DNA from: VFZS01 sp964353255 | GTDB taxonomy: Bacteria > Acidobacteriota > Terriglobia > Bryobacterales > Bryobacteraceae | Direction: 5' to 3' | Assembly (NCBI GenBank): GCA_964353255.1 | Contig: CAYGVJ010000002.1 | Span: 30,783 to 94,782, forward strand | DNA: 64,000 bases | In this document: positions 7,322 through 15,192 of the stretch, piece after piece | Layout: each line of letters begins with the position of its first letter | Position numbering within the stretch: position 1 is the stretch's first letter | The notes under the pieces: model-generated | Database searches by the model: none | What the model was told of the DNA's origin: nothing | What the model saw: only the letters and a program-made list of their open reading frames with translations | Translations under genes and position numbers: made by a program

Positions 7322-10096
7322 GTGCGACGGACCGCTCTGGCAGTCCTGGCTCTAGCCGTTTGCGCGCTGGCCGGGCCGGTCGAGTTTGGCCGCGCGGAGC
7401 TGGGCCGCGCGCTCACCTCCCGCAAGCTGGACCCGGCCCGGTTCCGAGTCCGAGTCGAAATCTCTTCCGACGCCCCGGAGTCCTACCGCATCCTGCCGGG
7501 ATTGATCACCGGCGGCGACCTGCGCGGCCTGATGTACGGCCTGCTGGAGGCCGCGGAACAAGTCCGCCAGTACGGCTATTTGCGCCAGGCGCGCGGAGTG
7601 CCCGCCACGGCCATCCGGGGCATCCGTTTGTTCCTGCACAACCAGGATCTCGAACAGGACTGGTACTACTCGCACGACTTCTGGCGCGACTTCTTCGCCA
7701 TGCTGGCCCGCAGCCGCTTCAACCGCTTCAACCTGGTCTTCGCCCACCAGACCAACTACCTGGCCCCACCCTACCCGTTCTGGCTGGCTTTGGACGAGTT
7801 CCCCGAGATCCGCGTGCCCGGCCTCACCCACGCCGAGCGCGAGCGGAACCTGGAGACGCTTCGCTTCATCTCCGACACCGCCGCCGAGCACGCCATCGAC
7901 TTCACGCTCGGCATCTGGGAGCACAACGTCCAGCCCGGCATGAAGCCGGGTGTCGAAGGTCTCACGCGCGCCAACATCGGCCCGTACAGTCACGCCGCGC
8001 TCGGCCGCGTGCTGGCCGCCTGCCCCTCTATCCGCAGCGTGCAGATGCGCACCAATGCCGAGTCCGGCATACCCGGCGATCAGCAGGTGGAGTTCTACCG
8101 CGACTACGTCTTCCGCGCCATCCGCGAAGCCGGCCGCCGCGTGGTGCTCGATCTACGCGGCTGGGCCGTGGCCGGAGGCATGGTCGAGGCCGCCCAGTCA
8201 GCCGGCGTCCCTCTGCGCCTCTCCGCCAAGTACTGGGCCGAGGATTTGGGGCGGCCCTACCAGCCCGCCGAGACTTTCCCCGGCTACAGCTACCTGAACT
8301 CTCTGGAGAAGCCGCGCCCCTACCAGTTCTACTGGGAGGTTTGGGCGCTTGGCTCCCACCGTCTGCTGCTCTGGGGCGACCCCGACTACGTGCGCCGCGC
8401 CGTGCCCACTCTCACGTTGTCGGGCTCGGCGGGCTTCGAGATCGACGCGCCGCTGGCGCAGAAGGGCTTCGGGAACCGTCCCGGAAAATGGGGCGTGTTC
8501 GCGGACGACCAGCAGGGCCGCGTCTTCTGGAAGTGGGAGTTCGAGCGCTACTGGCTCTACTACCTGCTCTGGGGCCGTCTGAGCTACGACCCGAAAACAC
8601 CCGAGACCGCCTGGACCCGGGAGCTGCGCTCACGCTTTGGCGCTGCCGCCGCTGACGTGCTTGAGGCCTACAAAGCTTCGAGCGGCGTCCTCAATCAGAT
8701 CGTGGCCGCGCATTTGGCCGACCCCAACATGTACATCTGGCCGGAGATCAACCCCGGAGGGTTGATCGACGCTTACAAGGACGTCCGGCCCAGCGACTTG
8801 CCGTTCATTGCCTCCCCGGCTGAGGCTGTGCGGAACCGCCTCCAGGGCGTTGCCTCGGCCAAACAAACACCCGCGCAGACCGCCGAGGGCCTGCGCGGGC
8901 TGGCTGCGCGCACCGGGCAGGCGCTGGCCGCGGCCCGCGCCAGGCTGGGGCCCGATCACAGGGAGTGGCGCTCCTCGGAGCCTGATTTTGAGGTGCTGGC
9001 CGCGCTGGCCCGCTACCACGCCCACAAGCAGGTGGCGGCGGAGCAACTTGCCTGGTTCTACCAGACGGCCGATGCGGCGACGCTCGCCGCCGCCCGCCGT
9101 GAGCTGGAGGCCGCCCTGGGCGTCTGGGAGAAGCTGGTGCAGCTCACCGACGGCCTCTACCCCGCCGAGATGGCCTTCGGGCCGGACGACGTTGGCCACT
9201 GGAAGGACAAGCTGCCCTACGTGCGCCACGACCTCGAAACGATCCAGGAGCGCGAGCGCATCTTCCAGCAGTTCGGGCGCTTCGATTTCGGCTTCGATTT
9301 CGGCGGCCCGCCCGCACTGCCGCGCGGGGCTTCCTACCGCAACGACGCCTTTGTGCTTCGCAACACCGTCGCGCCGCGCTTTCAGGCGGTTGATCCGGAC
9401 ACAATGTTCTCCGAGACCACAGGCTATGGCTGGATGACTCAGGCGGAGCGCCAAGCTCACGCGCTGCCGCTGACGCCCTATCACGAGGTGCGCGCCGCGG
9501 CGCGCAATCCTAAGAACCTGCCCCAGAACGTGCTGTTCGGCGATTGGATCAGCGGCCGCGGGGCGCAGACCTTCCGGGTGCGCACGGGAGAAGGCGATTT
9601 CACGGTGTTTTTTCTGCATCCCGACGGCACGTCCACCTTTGAGAAGCTGCGCGCCCGCGACGGCCACGTGGACATCGTCTTCCCGCAAGGCGAGTGGGCG
9701 TGCAGCGGCCTGGTGCTGAGAGGCCCGCGCTCCGAGCAACCGCTGCCTCCTCAAACGACCCGGCGAGCGCCGACCCGCCCCACTACTGAGCACATCCCAC
9801 CCAAGACCGCCTTGGCTGGGCAGCCCCTCGCGCTCAGTTTGCGTATCTACCCGGTGACCGCCGCCAAGTCCGTGCGGCTGCACTACCGCCCCGTGAACCA
9901 GTTGGCCGCCTTCAAGACTCTGGAAGCTCCCGCCGTGCGGGCCAGCTTCACGATCCCCGGCGAGGACATCTCCCCGCGCTGGGACCTGATGTACTACTTC
10001 GAGGTGCTCGACACCAACGGCGCCGGCTGGTTCCACCCCGACCCGGCTACCGCCACGCCGTACTACGTGGTCGCCGTTGAGAGCGCGATCCGGTGA
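7322..10096 (+). CDS. Secreted glycoside hydrolase-like protein (alpha-glucuronidase / hexosaminidase-like layout)
   Basis: The predicted protein has 924 residues from a GTG start at 7322, chosen because it opens a typical signal peptide (VRRTALAVLALAVCALAG) and lies just after a TATAAT box; an upstream ATG at 7142 in the same frame reads into the divergent gene. After secretion, a small alpha/beta domain contains GLITGGDLRGLMYGLLEAAEQ, as found before the catalytic barrel of GH67 or GH20 enzymes. A TIM-barrel-like region follows (GIRLFLHNQDLEQDWYYS, FNRFNLVFAHQ, DFTLGIWEHN), then helical and beta-rich C-terminal parts. It probably acts on plant or microbial polysaccharide in the periplasm. 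I do not recognise the exact family and assign no catalytic residues. Confidence 0.6.
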   Translation: MRRTALAVLALAVCALAGPVEFGRAELGRALTSRKLDPARFRVRVEISSDAPESYRILPGLITGGDLRGLMYGLLEAAEQVRQYGYLRQARGVPATAIRGIRLFLHNQDLEQDWYYSHDFWRDFFAMLARSRFNRFNLVFAHQTNYLAPPYPFWLALDEFPEIRVPGLTHAERERNLETLRFISDTAAEHAIDFTLGIWEHNVQPGMKPGVEGLTRANIGPYSHAALGRVLAACPSIRSVQMRTNAESGIPGDQQVEFYRDYVFRAIREAGRRVVLDLRGWAVAGGMVEAAQSAGVPLRLSAKYWAEDLGRPYQPAETFPGYSYLNSLEKPRPYQFYWEVWALGSHRLLLWGDPDYVRRAVPTLTLSGSAGFEIDAPLAQKGFGNRPGKWGVFADDQQGRVFWKWEFERYWLYYLLWGRLSYDPKTPETAWTRELRSRFGAAAADVLEAYKASSGVLNQIVAAHLADPNMYIWPEINPGGLIDAYKDVRPSDLPFIASPAEAVRNRLQGVASAKQTPAQTAEGLRGLAARTGQALAAARARLGPDHREWRSSEPDFEVLAALARYHAHKQVAAEQLAWFYQTADAATLAAARRELEAALGVWEKLVQLTDGLYPAEMAFGPDDVGHWKDKLPYVRHDLETIQERERIFQQFGRFDFGFDFGGPPALPRGASYRNDAFVLRNTVAPRFQAVDPDTMFSETTGYGWMTQAERQAHALPLTPYHEVRAAARNPKNLPQNVLFGDWISGRGAQTFRVRTGEGDFTVFFLHPDGTSTFEKLRARDGHVDIVFPQGEWACSGLVLRGPRSEQPLPPQTTRRAPTRPTTEHIPPKTALAGQPLALSLRIYPVTAAKSVRLHYRPVNQLAAFKTLEAPAVRASFTIPGEDISPRWDLMYYFEVLDTNGAGWFHPDPATATPYYVVAVESAIR

Positions 10097-10100
10097 TCGC

Positions 10101-10502
10101 TCACCGCCACACGCTCACCCGCATCAGCTCGAAGTGGCGATCGTAGGTCCACACCGGAACGCCCAAGTGCTCGCTCAGGGCGGCCAGCAGCGCGTCGAAC
10201 AGCGTCACAGTCTTCTCCGGCTGACTCTGCACCCGCCGGATGGCGGCCTCATAATCCCGTGCCGTGGGGACGATCATCGCAGCGCCAGTCTGCACTTCCT
10301 CCAGCCACTTCCGGGCCACGGCCCATCCCAGCCGACGCACGATCAGCGTGTAGCTTTCCATCAGCACGGGATAGGCCACTAGAACCCCCCGCTGCTCTCC
10401 GCCGAGCCGCTTCAGTTCCCTCTGCGCCCGCGCGTGATACTGGTCCGAAGGATCCACCAGGGCGTACAGCGGGCCAGTGTCCGCAAGTACGGCGAGCCTC
10501 AT
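10101..10502 (-). CDS. PIN-domain toxin (VapC-like)
   Basis: A 133-residue PIN-domain protein. The acidic residues expected for a metal-dependent RNase are visible: ADTGPLYALVD at the start, ME in the middle helix, TLFDALLAA, and the C-terminal YDRHFELM. VapC-type toxins cleave tRNA or rRNA when freed from their antitoxin. The start overlaps the stop of the upstream antitoxin gene by four bases (ATGA at 10499-10502), the usual arrangement of a VapBC pair. Its 3' end lies four bases from the end of the convergent glycosidase gene. Confidence 0.85.
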   Translation of the reverse strand: MRLAVLADTGPLYALVDPSDQYHARAQRELKRLGGEQRGVLVAYPVLMESYTLIVRRLGWAVARKWLEEVQTGAAMIVPTARDYEAAIRRVQSQPEKTVTLFDALLAALSEHLGVPVWTYDRHFELMRVSVWR

Positions 10503-10735
10503 TTCTCAGCCAGGTACCGATCGTGGTTCAAACTCACGTCCTTCCGCGCGCTGCCGGCCTTGGCCGGCGTGATCCGCAGGGGACGCGAGGGCGGCAAATG
10601 GCCTCGCCTGGCGAGATACTCGCGCAGAGCCGCTTCGACAACTCCGGTCAGCGAGGGCGCAACGTCTTGCTCTCCCAGGTAGGAATCGAGCGCCGCCTCC
10701 AGGTCGTCTGGCAGTGCGATCGAGGAGCGCTTCAT
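10499..10735 (-). CDS. Ribbon-helix-helix antitoxin (VapB-like)
   Basis: A 78-residue protein whose first half (KRSSIALPDDLEAALDSYL) looks like a ribbon-helix-helix DNA-binding domain. The basic, extended C-terminus would wrap and block the PIN toxin encoded next. It is probably the autorepressor of the pair. The ATG at 10735 is preceded by a TATAAT box only seven bases away, so the mRNA is likely leaderless. Confidence 0.75.
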   Translation of the reverse strand: MKRSSIALPDDLEAALDSYLGEQDVAPSLTGVVEAALREYLARRGHLPPSRPLRITPAKAGSARKDVSLNHDRYLAEK

Positions 10736-10742
10736 GCCAAGT

Positions 10743-10780
10743 ATTATATCACCATCTGGTGCACTTGGTGAGATTGGTGA
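10743..10780 (-). promoter_or_regulatory. Leaderless promoter and repeat operator of the VapBC-like pair
   Basis: On the minus strand TATAAT (10743-10748) is followed by seven bases and the ATG at 10735. Upstream, TGGTG occurs three times at 9-base steps (10757, 10766, 10775), and CACCA-TC-TGGTG (10750-10761) forms an inverted repeat. Such short phased repeats are typical binding sites for ribbon-helix-helix antitoxins. The operator role is inferred. Confidence 0.5.
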
Positions 10781-10790
10781 TCCGGCTTCG

Positions 10791-10890
10791 CTCCAGCCTC
10801 CTCAGCGCCTCCAGCACCACCGTGCCCACCAACTGGAAACTGTCCGCGCTGAGCTTGTCCACGGTGTCGCGCTCAGCGTGCGGGCCGCAG
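10791..10890 (-). pseudogene. Remnant A: 3' end of an M28 peptidase gene
   Basis: On the minus strand this reads HAERDTVDKLSADSFQ, then LVGTVVLEALRRLE, matching the last 30 or so codons of the intact M28 peptidase gene that ends at 13646. The stop codon is lost and nothing upstream of this segment is kept. It has the same orientation as the intact gene and as remnant B, so the three are direct repeats. Confidence 0.8.
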
Positions 10891-10957
10891 TCGGAAGCGT
10901 CCCGTGCCGAAGGTCACGCCCCAAGCTTGCCATCCTCCAGCTTTCAGGACCACCCAT

Positions 10958-11019
10958 GTGGAATAGGCCTCCTGGCCTGTCGGGAGCACGCAGCATACAG
11001 GCAAGAATGCCTATTCCAC
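10958..11019. repeat. Two-hairpin palindromic repeat (62 bp)
   Basis: The arms GTGGAATAGGC (10958-10968) and GCCTATTCCAC (11009-11019) are perfectly complementary. Inside are two smaller stems: AGGC with GCCT, and CCTGT or ACAGGC with its partner. The layout (GTGG, hairpin, hairpin, CCAC) matches the core of the element at 37938-38078, so both may belong to one dispersed family. The rest of 10891-11141 shows no gene. Confidence 0.65.
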
Positions 11020-11141
11020 CCTGGGCCCACTCGAAACTGGGGGAGGGCGAGCGCTCCAAGGGGTTGCAGCGGAGTAGTCGTGAGTGTATATTCTACTTGC
11101 CCGGGAGTCCAAGACTCGAATCCCGGACAACACGCTTGGTC

Positions 11142-12845
11142 ATGCAGACCACCTCCGGATGCCGCTGGATGCTCGGGCTGGCCCTGGCGGCCATCCTGAT
11201 CGCCGCCGTCTTTGCCTGGGACAACCGCAACTTGGTGAGCCCCGACGGCACCAGCTACCTCGACCTTGCCGACGCCCATCTCGGTTCCGGGAACACGCCC
11301 GCCGTCAGCAGCCAATGGAGCTGGCTGCATCCGGTTCTGCTGGCGCTGGGGAGTTGGTTGTTCCGCCCTGAGCCGGCCTGGGAGTTCGCGGTGGCTCATT
11401 TGGTCGGTTGGCTGGAGTTCGTGGTGATGATCCTCTGCTTCAGCTTGTTTCTGCGTGCCTGGATGCGCAGCGAGCTCCCCGAGACAACCGACCAGCCCCG
11501 CCTAAGCTTGGCCCACAAGACCTGGATGGTCTTCGCTTACAGTCTGGCGGTTGCCGCGGCTGGAAGCACCACGATCATCCGCCACATCGGAGCCGACCTG
11601 GCCGTAGCCGCCCTGGTGTACCTAGCAGCCGCCGTGGTGATCCGGTTGGAGGATTCTGCCGCATCCATGTACTGGTGGGCCCTTCTGGGCGCCGTCCTGG
11701 GCCTCGGCTACATGGCGAAATCCCCCATGTTCCCACTGTCGGTGGCCCTGCTCGCTCTGCTGGCGCTGTGCGCTCGTGGCCACCGCAGAAGGCTGGGCGG
11801 CGTCGCCGTGGCCGTGGCCTGCTTCCTGGCGGTTGCCTCACCATTGCTGATTGCTCTGGCGAAAACCCGCGGGCGTTTGACTTTCGGCGATTCCTGGCGG
11901 CTGAACTACGCCTGGTACGTCAACGGGGTCACGCCTTATGCCGGCTGGACGGGCGGGCCGGCGGGCGCCGGCGCTCCGCTGCACGCTCCCCGGGTGATCT
12001 CAGCGGAGCCCCTGGTCCGTGAATTCACCGGCCCCGTCATCGCCACCTATCCGCTCTGGTACGACCCCGCCTACTGGCACGAGGGCTTGAAGATCACCTT
12101 CAGCCTGCGCCGGCAGATCGTGACGCTGGGGAGGAGTCTGAGGACCTATGCGCGGATGCTGGTCACTGACAACGGGCTTACTGCCGGCCTGATCGTGCTG
12201 CTGCTGGCCGGGAGCTTCCGGCGCCAGTTGTTTGCCAGGATGGCCCGGCGGCCCTGGATGGTGCTATGGCCCGCGGCGGCCTTCGCTATGTTTGCTTTGG
12301 TTCACGTCGAGCCCCGCTACGTGAGGCCGTTCTGCGTTCTGTTCACGCTGGCCATGTATGGGCCGCCTCTTCACCCGGGCTCCGGCCGGGCCAGCCGGGT
12401 CAGACCGCTGGTGATGGCTGTTGCCAGCGCCAGCCTGATCCTGCCCTTGGCGCCTTCATTCGCCAACGCGCTCGCGCACACTGCCAGGACCGTGGCCACG
12501 GCAGACTATCACTCCGGTCACACGCACCTAAAGGTAGCCGAGGAATTGGGCAGGCTGGGCTTGCGACGCGGCGAGCGAATCGCCGCGGTCGGGGGCGGCT
12601 TCCGGGCCTACTACGCCCGGCTGGCGCGCGCCCGGATCGTCGCCGAGATTCCGGAATCCGACGTGCCCTCTTTCCTGCGCCTGCCCCGCTCCAGGCAAGC
12701 CACCATCTACCGCAAGCTGGCCGACTTGGGCGTCAAGGCCGTCGTCTCAGTCGGCATGCCCGCGCAGCCCGGCGCATTCCAATGGCGGGCGCTCGCGGAC
12801 ACTGGGTACTCTGCATTGCTTCTCGACAGCCTGCCTGAAGATTGA
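11142..12845 (+). CDS. Multi-pass membrane protein, possibly a GT39-type glycosyltransferase
   Basis: A 567-residue protein from the ATG at 11142; the same frame is open far upstream, but that part covers remnant A and the palindrome and is not protein-like. About ten hydrophobic helices are spread over the first 450 residues, beginning with MLGLALAAILIAAVFAW. A soluble C-terminal part follows. The early loop LVSPDGTSYLDLA, between the first two helices, resembles the acidic loop of membrane glycosyltransferases that use polyprenyl-phosphate sugars, but no family motif is decisive. The gene stands alone between two remnants of the M28 peptidase 3' end, so it may be cargo of an insertion. Confidence 0.6.
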   Translation: MQTTSGCRWMLGLALAAILIAAVFAWDNRNLVSPDGTSYLDLADAHLGSGNTPAVSSQWSWLHPVLLALGSWLFRPEPAWEFAVAHLVGWLEFVVMILCFSLFLRAWMRSELPETTDQPRLSLAHKTWMVFAYSLAVAAAGSTTIIRHIGADLAVAALVYLAAAVVIRLEDSAASMYWWALLGAVLGLGYMAKSPMFPLSVALLALLALCARGHRRRLGGVAVAVACFLAVASPLLIALAKTRGRLTFGDSWRLNYAWYVNGVTPYAGWTGGPAGAGAPLHAPRVISAEPLVREFTGPVIATYPLWYDPAYWHEGLKITFSLRRQIVTLGRSLRTYARMLVTDNGLTAGLIVLLLAGSFRRQLFARMARRPWMVLWPAAAFAMFALVHVEPRYVRPFCVLFTLAMYGPPLHPGSGRASRVRPLVMAVASASLILPLAPSFANALAHTARTVATADYHSGHTHLKVAEELGRLGLRRGERIAAVGGGFRAYYARLARARIVAEIPESDVPSFLRLPRSRQATIYRKLADLGVKAVVSVGMPAQPGAFQWRALADTGYSALLLDSLPED

Positions 12846-12879
12846 TTGACAGGCCCACAGGAGGTCGGGAGTGCCCCCC

Positions 12880-12972
12880 TCACTCCAACCTCTTCAGCAC
12901 CTCCAGCACCACCGTGCCGACCGCCTGGAAACTGTCCGCGTTGGGTTTCTCCAGCGTCACGTGCTCGGCGTC
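12880..12972 (-). pseudogene. Remnant B: 3' end of an M28 peptidase gene
   Basis: On the minus strand this reads GDAEHVTLEKPNADSFQ, then AVGTVVLEVLKRLE and a TGA stop, aligning with the last 30 or so residues of the intact peptidase (WHTERDTVDKLSADSFQ, then VVGTVVLEVLKRLE). It is more diverged than remnant A in its first part but keeps the stop codon. The upstream part of the gene is missing. The 174 bases between the genes at 12845 and 13020 hold nothing else that I can see. Confidence 0.8.
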
Positions 12973-13019
12973 GCCGCAGCCGCAGCGAAAGACGCGGCGA
13001 TATGGGCTAGACTTGAGTC

Positions 13020-13223
13020 ATGAGCAGGGTTGCCATCAACCTGGCATCGGGGCCACCCCGGACAAAGCCCGGCTTTCAGCCGAACCTCACCCGCAAGGGG
13101 CCGGTTTCCCGGCGTGCGCTGCTCGCGCACACCGATCCGGGCCCGCCGGAAGAGGCGGAGGAGTTTGTGCGCTTGATCTACGAGCTGCGGCGCAAGAGCA
13201 AGCCCCGCATCGTTCTCGAATGA
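13020..13223 (+). CDS. Small antitoxin-like protein preceding a PIN toxin
   Basis: A 67-residue, basic, proline-rich protein. Its C-terminal half (PEEAEEFVRLIYELRRKSK) could form one amphipathic helix and the N-terminal half looks unstructured. No known antitoxin family is recognised. Its stop overlaps the start of the PIN-domain gene by four bases (ATGA at 13220-13223), the usual order and coupling of a VapBC-like pair. The antitoxin role is inferred from this position. Confidence 0.6.
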   Translation: MSRVAINLASGPPRTKPGFQPNLTRKGPVSRRALLAHTDPGPPEEAEEFVRLIYELRRKSKPRIVLE

Positions 13224-13624
13224 GCCTCCTGGTCGTTGACACCGACGTCGTTTCGTACGTCTTCCGCCGTCACCCCTCTTCGGAGGCATACCTGGAGATC
13301 CTGGAGGACCAGGAGCTGGTCATCTCCTTCATGACACGGGCTGAGTTGTCGCTCGGGGCTAAGCTTCGCAACTGGGGGCCGCACCGGCTGGCCGCGCTCG
13401 AACACTATCTGGAACGGTTCGGCATCTGCTATCCCGATGCGGCGCTCTGCGAAGTGTGGGCCGGCGTCATGGCCGATGCACTCGGACCCGGCCGTCCGAT
13501 CAACCCTCAAGACGGCTGGATAGCAGCTACCGCCATCCATCTGGACGCCCCCCTGGTCACCAACAACGTGAGGCACTTCAGACACATCCAGGGCCTGGAG
13601 ATTGTTTCCACGATCGGCCGGTAG
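13220..13624 (+). CDS. PIN-domain toxin (VapC-like)
   Basis: A 134-residue PIN protein. It starts VVDTDVVSYVFRRHP, has the mid-protein acidic position in MTRAELSLGAK, and ends with NPQDGWIAATAI and LVTNNVRHF, the typical acidic residues and NxxHF ending of VapC RNases. It is coupled by a four-base overlap to the small gene upstream. It lies 21 bases from the 3' end of the convergent M28 peptidase gene and on the other side faces remnant B, so the pair sits exactly between two copies of the peptidase gene end. Confidence 0.85.
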   Translation: MSLLVVDTDVVSYVFRRHPSSEAYLEILEDQELVISFMTRAELSLGAKLRNWGPHRLAALEHYLERFGICYPDAALCEVWAGVMADALGPGRPINPQDGWIAATAIHLDAPLVTNNVRHFRHIQGLEIVSTIGR

Positions 13625-13645
13625 TAGGGCGGCATCCGCCCCCGC

Positions 13646-14527
13646 TCACTCCAGCCTCTTCAGCACCTCCAGCACCACCGTGCCCACCACCTGGAAACTG
13701 TCCGCGCTGAGCTTGTCCACGGTGTCGCGCTCGGTGTGCCACCAGGAGTTGCCGGGGCCGTAGTCGAAGTCGATCAGATCCACTGCCGGCACGCCGCGCC
13801 GCAGAAACGGAATGTGATCGTCCTCAATGGAGGCGCCCGCGTTCAGGAAGTATCTTCCCAGGCCGGTCTCCGCCGCGGTCTGCCGCACCAGTCGTCGCAG
13901 CCAGGCGGTGGAATTCAGTTCTTCGAGAATACCCAGGTCCCGGTCGCCGATCATGTCCACGTTGATCAGCGCCCGAATGCGCGTCAGCGTGCCGTCGGCC
14001 GCCCACCGCGCCGCCAGATGACGGCTCCCGTACAGCCCGTCCCGCTCCGACCACGGCCCGAAGGCTTCCTCCCCGTCGAACCACACCAGGTAGAGGTCGT
14101 GCTTGAGCGCCCGCCCGGGCAACACCCGCGCCAGCTCCAGCAGGAAACCTGCCGAGGCGCCGCCGTCGTTGGCCCCCACAAAACGAATTCCAGGCAGTGA
14201 CTTGGTCTCGTAGTGCCCCGTCACCACCACCGCCCGGCCCGACTTTCCGGCCAGCCGCCCGATGATGTTCATCATCTTGACGGGCCCCAGGGGCGTTTCG
14301 GCGGTGAAGTAATCCGGGATCACTTCCCACCCCTGCCGCTTGAGCTCGCCCACGATGAACCGCTGGAGCTTGCCGAGGGCCGCCGAACCCGACGGTCGCG
14401 GGCCGAAGGAGACCATCTGCTGGGTGCAGGCCAGCGCCGAGGAGCCGCTAAAAGGCTCTGCGGCATGAGCCACGCTGGCCAGCAGCCCGCCAGTGGCCGC
14501 GAGTACTATCGCTTTCTGGCCGTGCAT
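13646..14527 (-). CDS. M28 metallopeptidase, glutaminyl cyclase-like
   Basis: A 293-residue secreted protein with an N-terminal signal peptide ending near HAAEP. Zinc-site motifs of the M28 family are present: GHYETK, GANDGGASAG, WFDGEEAFGPW, NVDMIGD and the final WWHTERDTVDK. The segment DGLYGSRHLA together with DGEEAF resembles bacterial and animal glutaminyl-peptide cyclotransferases, so it may cyclise N-terminal glutamine rather than cleave peptides; both remain possible. It overlaps the upstream methyltransferase gene by 22 bases and ends a four-gene minus-strand operon. Two partial copies of its last 30 or so codons lie downstream (10791-10890, 12880-12972). Confidence 0.85.
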   Translation of the reverse strand: MHGQKAIVLAATGGLLASVAHAAEPFSGSSALACTQQMVSFGPRPSGSAALGKLQRFIVGELKRQGWEVIPDYFTAETPLGPVKMMNIIGRLAGKSGRAVVVTGHYETKSLPGIRFVGANDGGASAGFLLELARVLPGRALKHDLYLVWFDGEEAFGPWSERDGLYGSRHLAARWAADGTLTRIRALINVDMIGDRDLGILEELNSTAWLRRLVRQTAAETGLGRYFLNAGASIEDDHIPFLRRGVPAVDLIDFDYGPGNSWWHTERDTVDKLSADSFQVVGTVVLEVLKRLE

Positions 14528-15192
14528 ACGTGTCCCAAGGTGAAGTTGCGGTCGCGGTCCAGCGGGTCAAAGACTGGCAGCAGCAGGGCGGGCACGGCCA
14601 CGACCAGCGCCGCCGCCACTCCCCACACGCCGCGGAAATACTGCAACCCGTTCAGCAGCCGCCGTGCCAGCAACCGGAAGTAGCCGCCCACCGGACGCAC
14701 CTGAACGCTCAGGAAGCCCGCCTGCTCCAGCAAGTGCCTCAGGCCGTAGCGCGTGAAACGAAAGTAGTCGTGCGGCGCCTGGTGCACTTCCCAGTCCTGC
14801 GGCGCCACCAGCAGCAGCCGCCCTCCCGGCTTCAGCGCCCGCGCCATCTCTTCGACCGCCCGCGCCGGCTCCGGGACGTGCTCCAGGGTCACTACGTTCA
14901 GGCAGGCGTCGAAAGTCCCCGAGCGGAACGGCAACCGCAGCAAGTCTCCGACGGTATCCAGCCGCCGGTAGTCCCATTGCGGGTCTCCGATGCCCAGGTC
15001 CACGCCCACGTAGCGCTGCTTCGGAAAGAACCGCGCGTAGGCGCCCTCGCCGGCTCCGGCATCCAGCACCAGCGCGCCCTGCGCCAACTCCCCGGCGAAA
15101 CGCGCCAACGCGTCCTCGATGGCGGTCTCGAAGTGAAACACGCGGCGAGCCAGAAACCGCGGCAGGCGTTGCCGCAGGCGAGCGTATCTCAT
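14506..15192 (-). CDS. Class I SAM-dependent methyltransferase
   Basis: A 228-residue protein from the ATG at 15192; the frame is open further upstream but that overlaps the preceding methyltransferase. The SAM-binding motif is VLDAGAGEGAYARFF, followed by the acidic end of strand 2 (YVGVDLG) and motif LNVVTLEHVPEPARA, typical of Methyltransf_11 enzymes. A hydrophobic stretch near the C-terminus (WGVAAALVVAVPALLLPVF) suggests membrane contact. The start overlaps the previous gene's stop (ATGA). In a cluster with a glycosyltransferase it may methylate a sugar or lipid intermediate; the substrate is unknown. Confidence 0.8.
   Translation of the reverse strand: MRYARLRQRLPRFLARRVFHFETAIEDALARFAGELAQGALVLDAGAGEGAYARFFPKQRYVGVDLGIGDPQWDYRRLDTVGDLLRLPFRSGTFDACLNVVTLEHVPEPARAVEEMARALKPGGRLLLVAPQDWEVHQAPHDYFRFTRYGLRHLLEQAGFLSVQVRPVGGYFRLLARRLLNGLQYFRGVWGVAAALVVAVPALLLPVFDPLDRDRNFTLGHVCTARKR

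Noticed and set aside
11091..11133. Possible tRNA or small RNA (CCGGGAGTCC and GACTCGAATCCCGG)
   Set aside because: Only one arm-like hairpin with a tRNA-like GAATCCC sequence is present; no acceptor, D or anticodon arm can be built.
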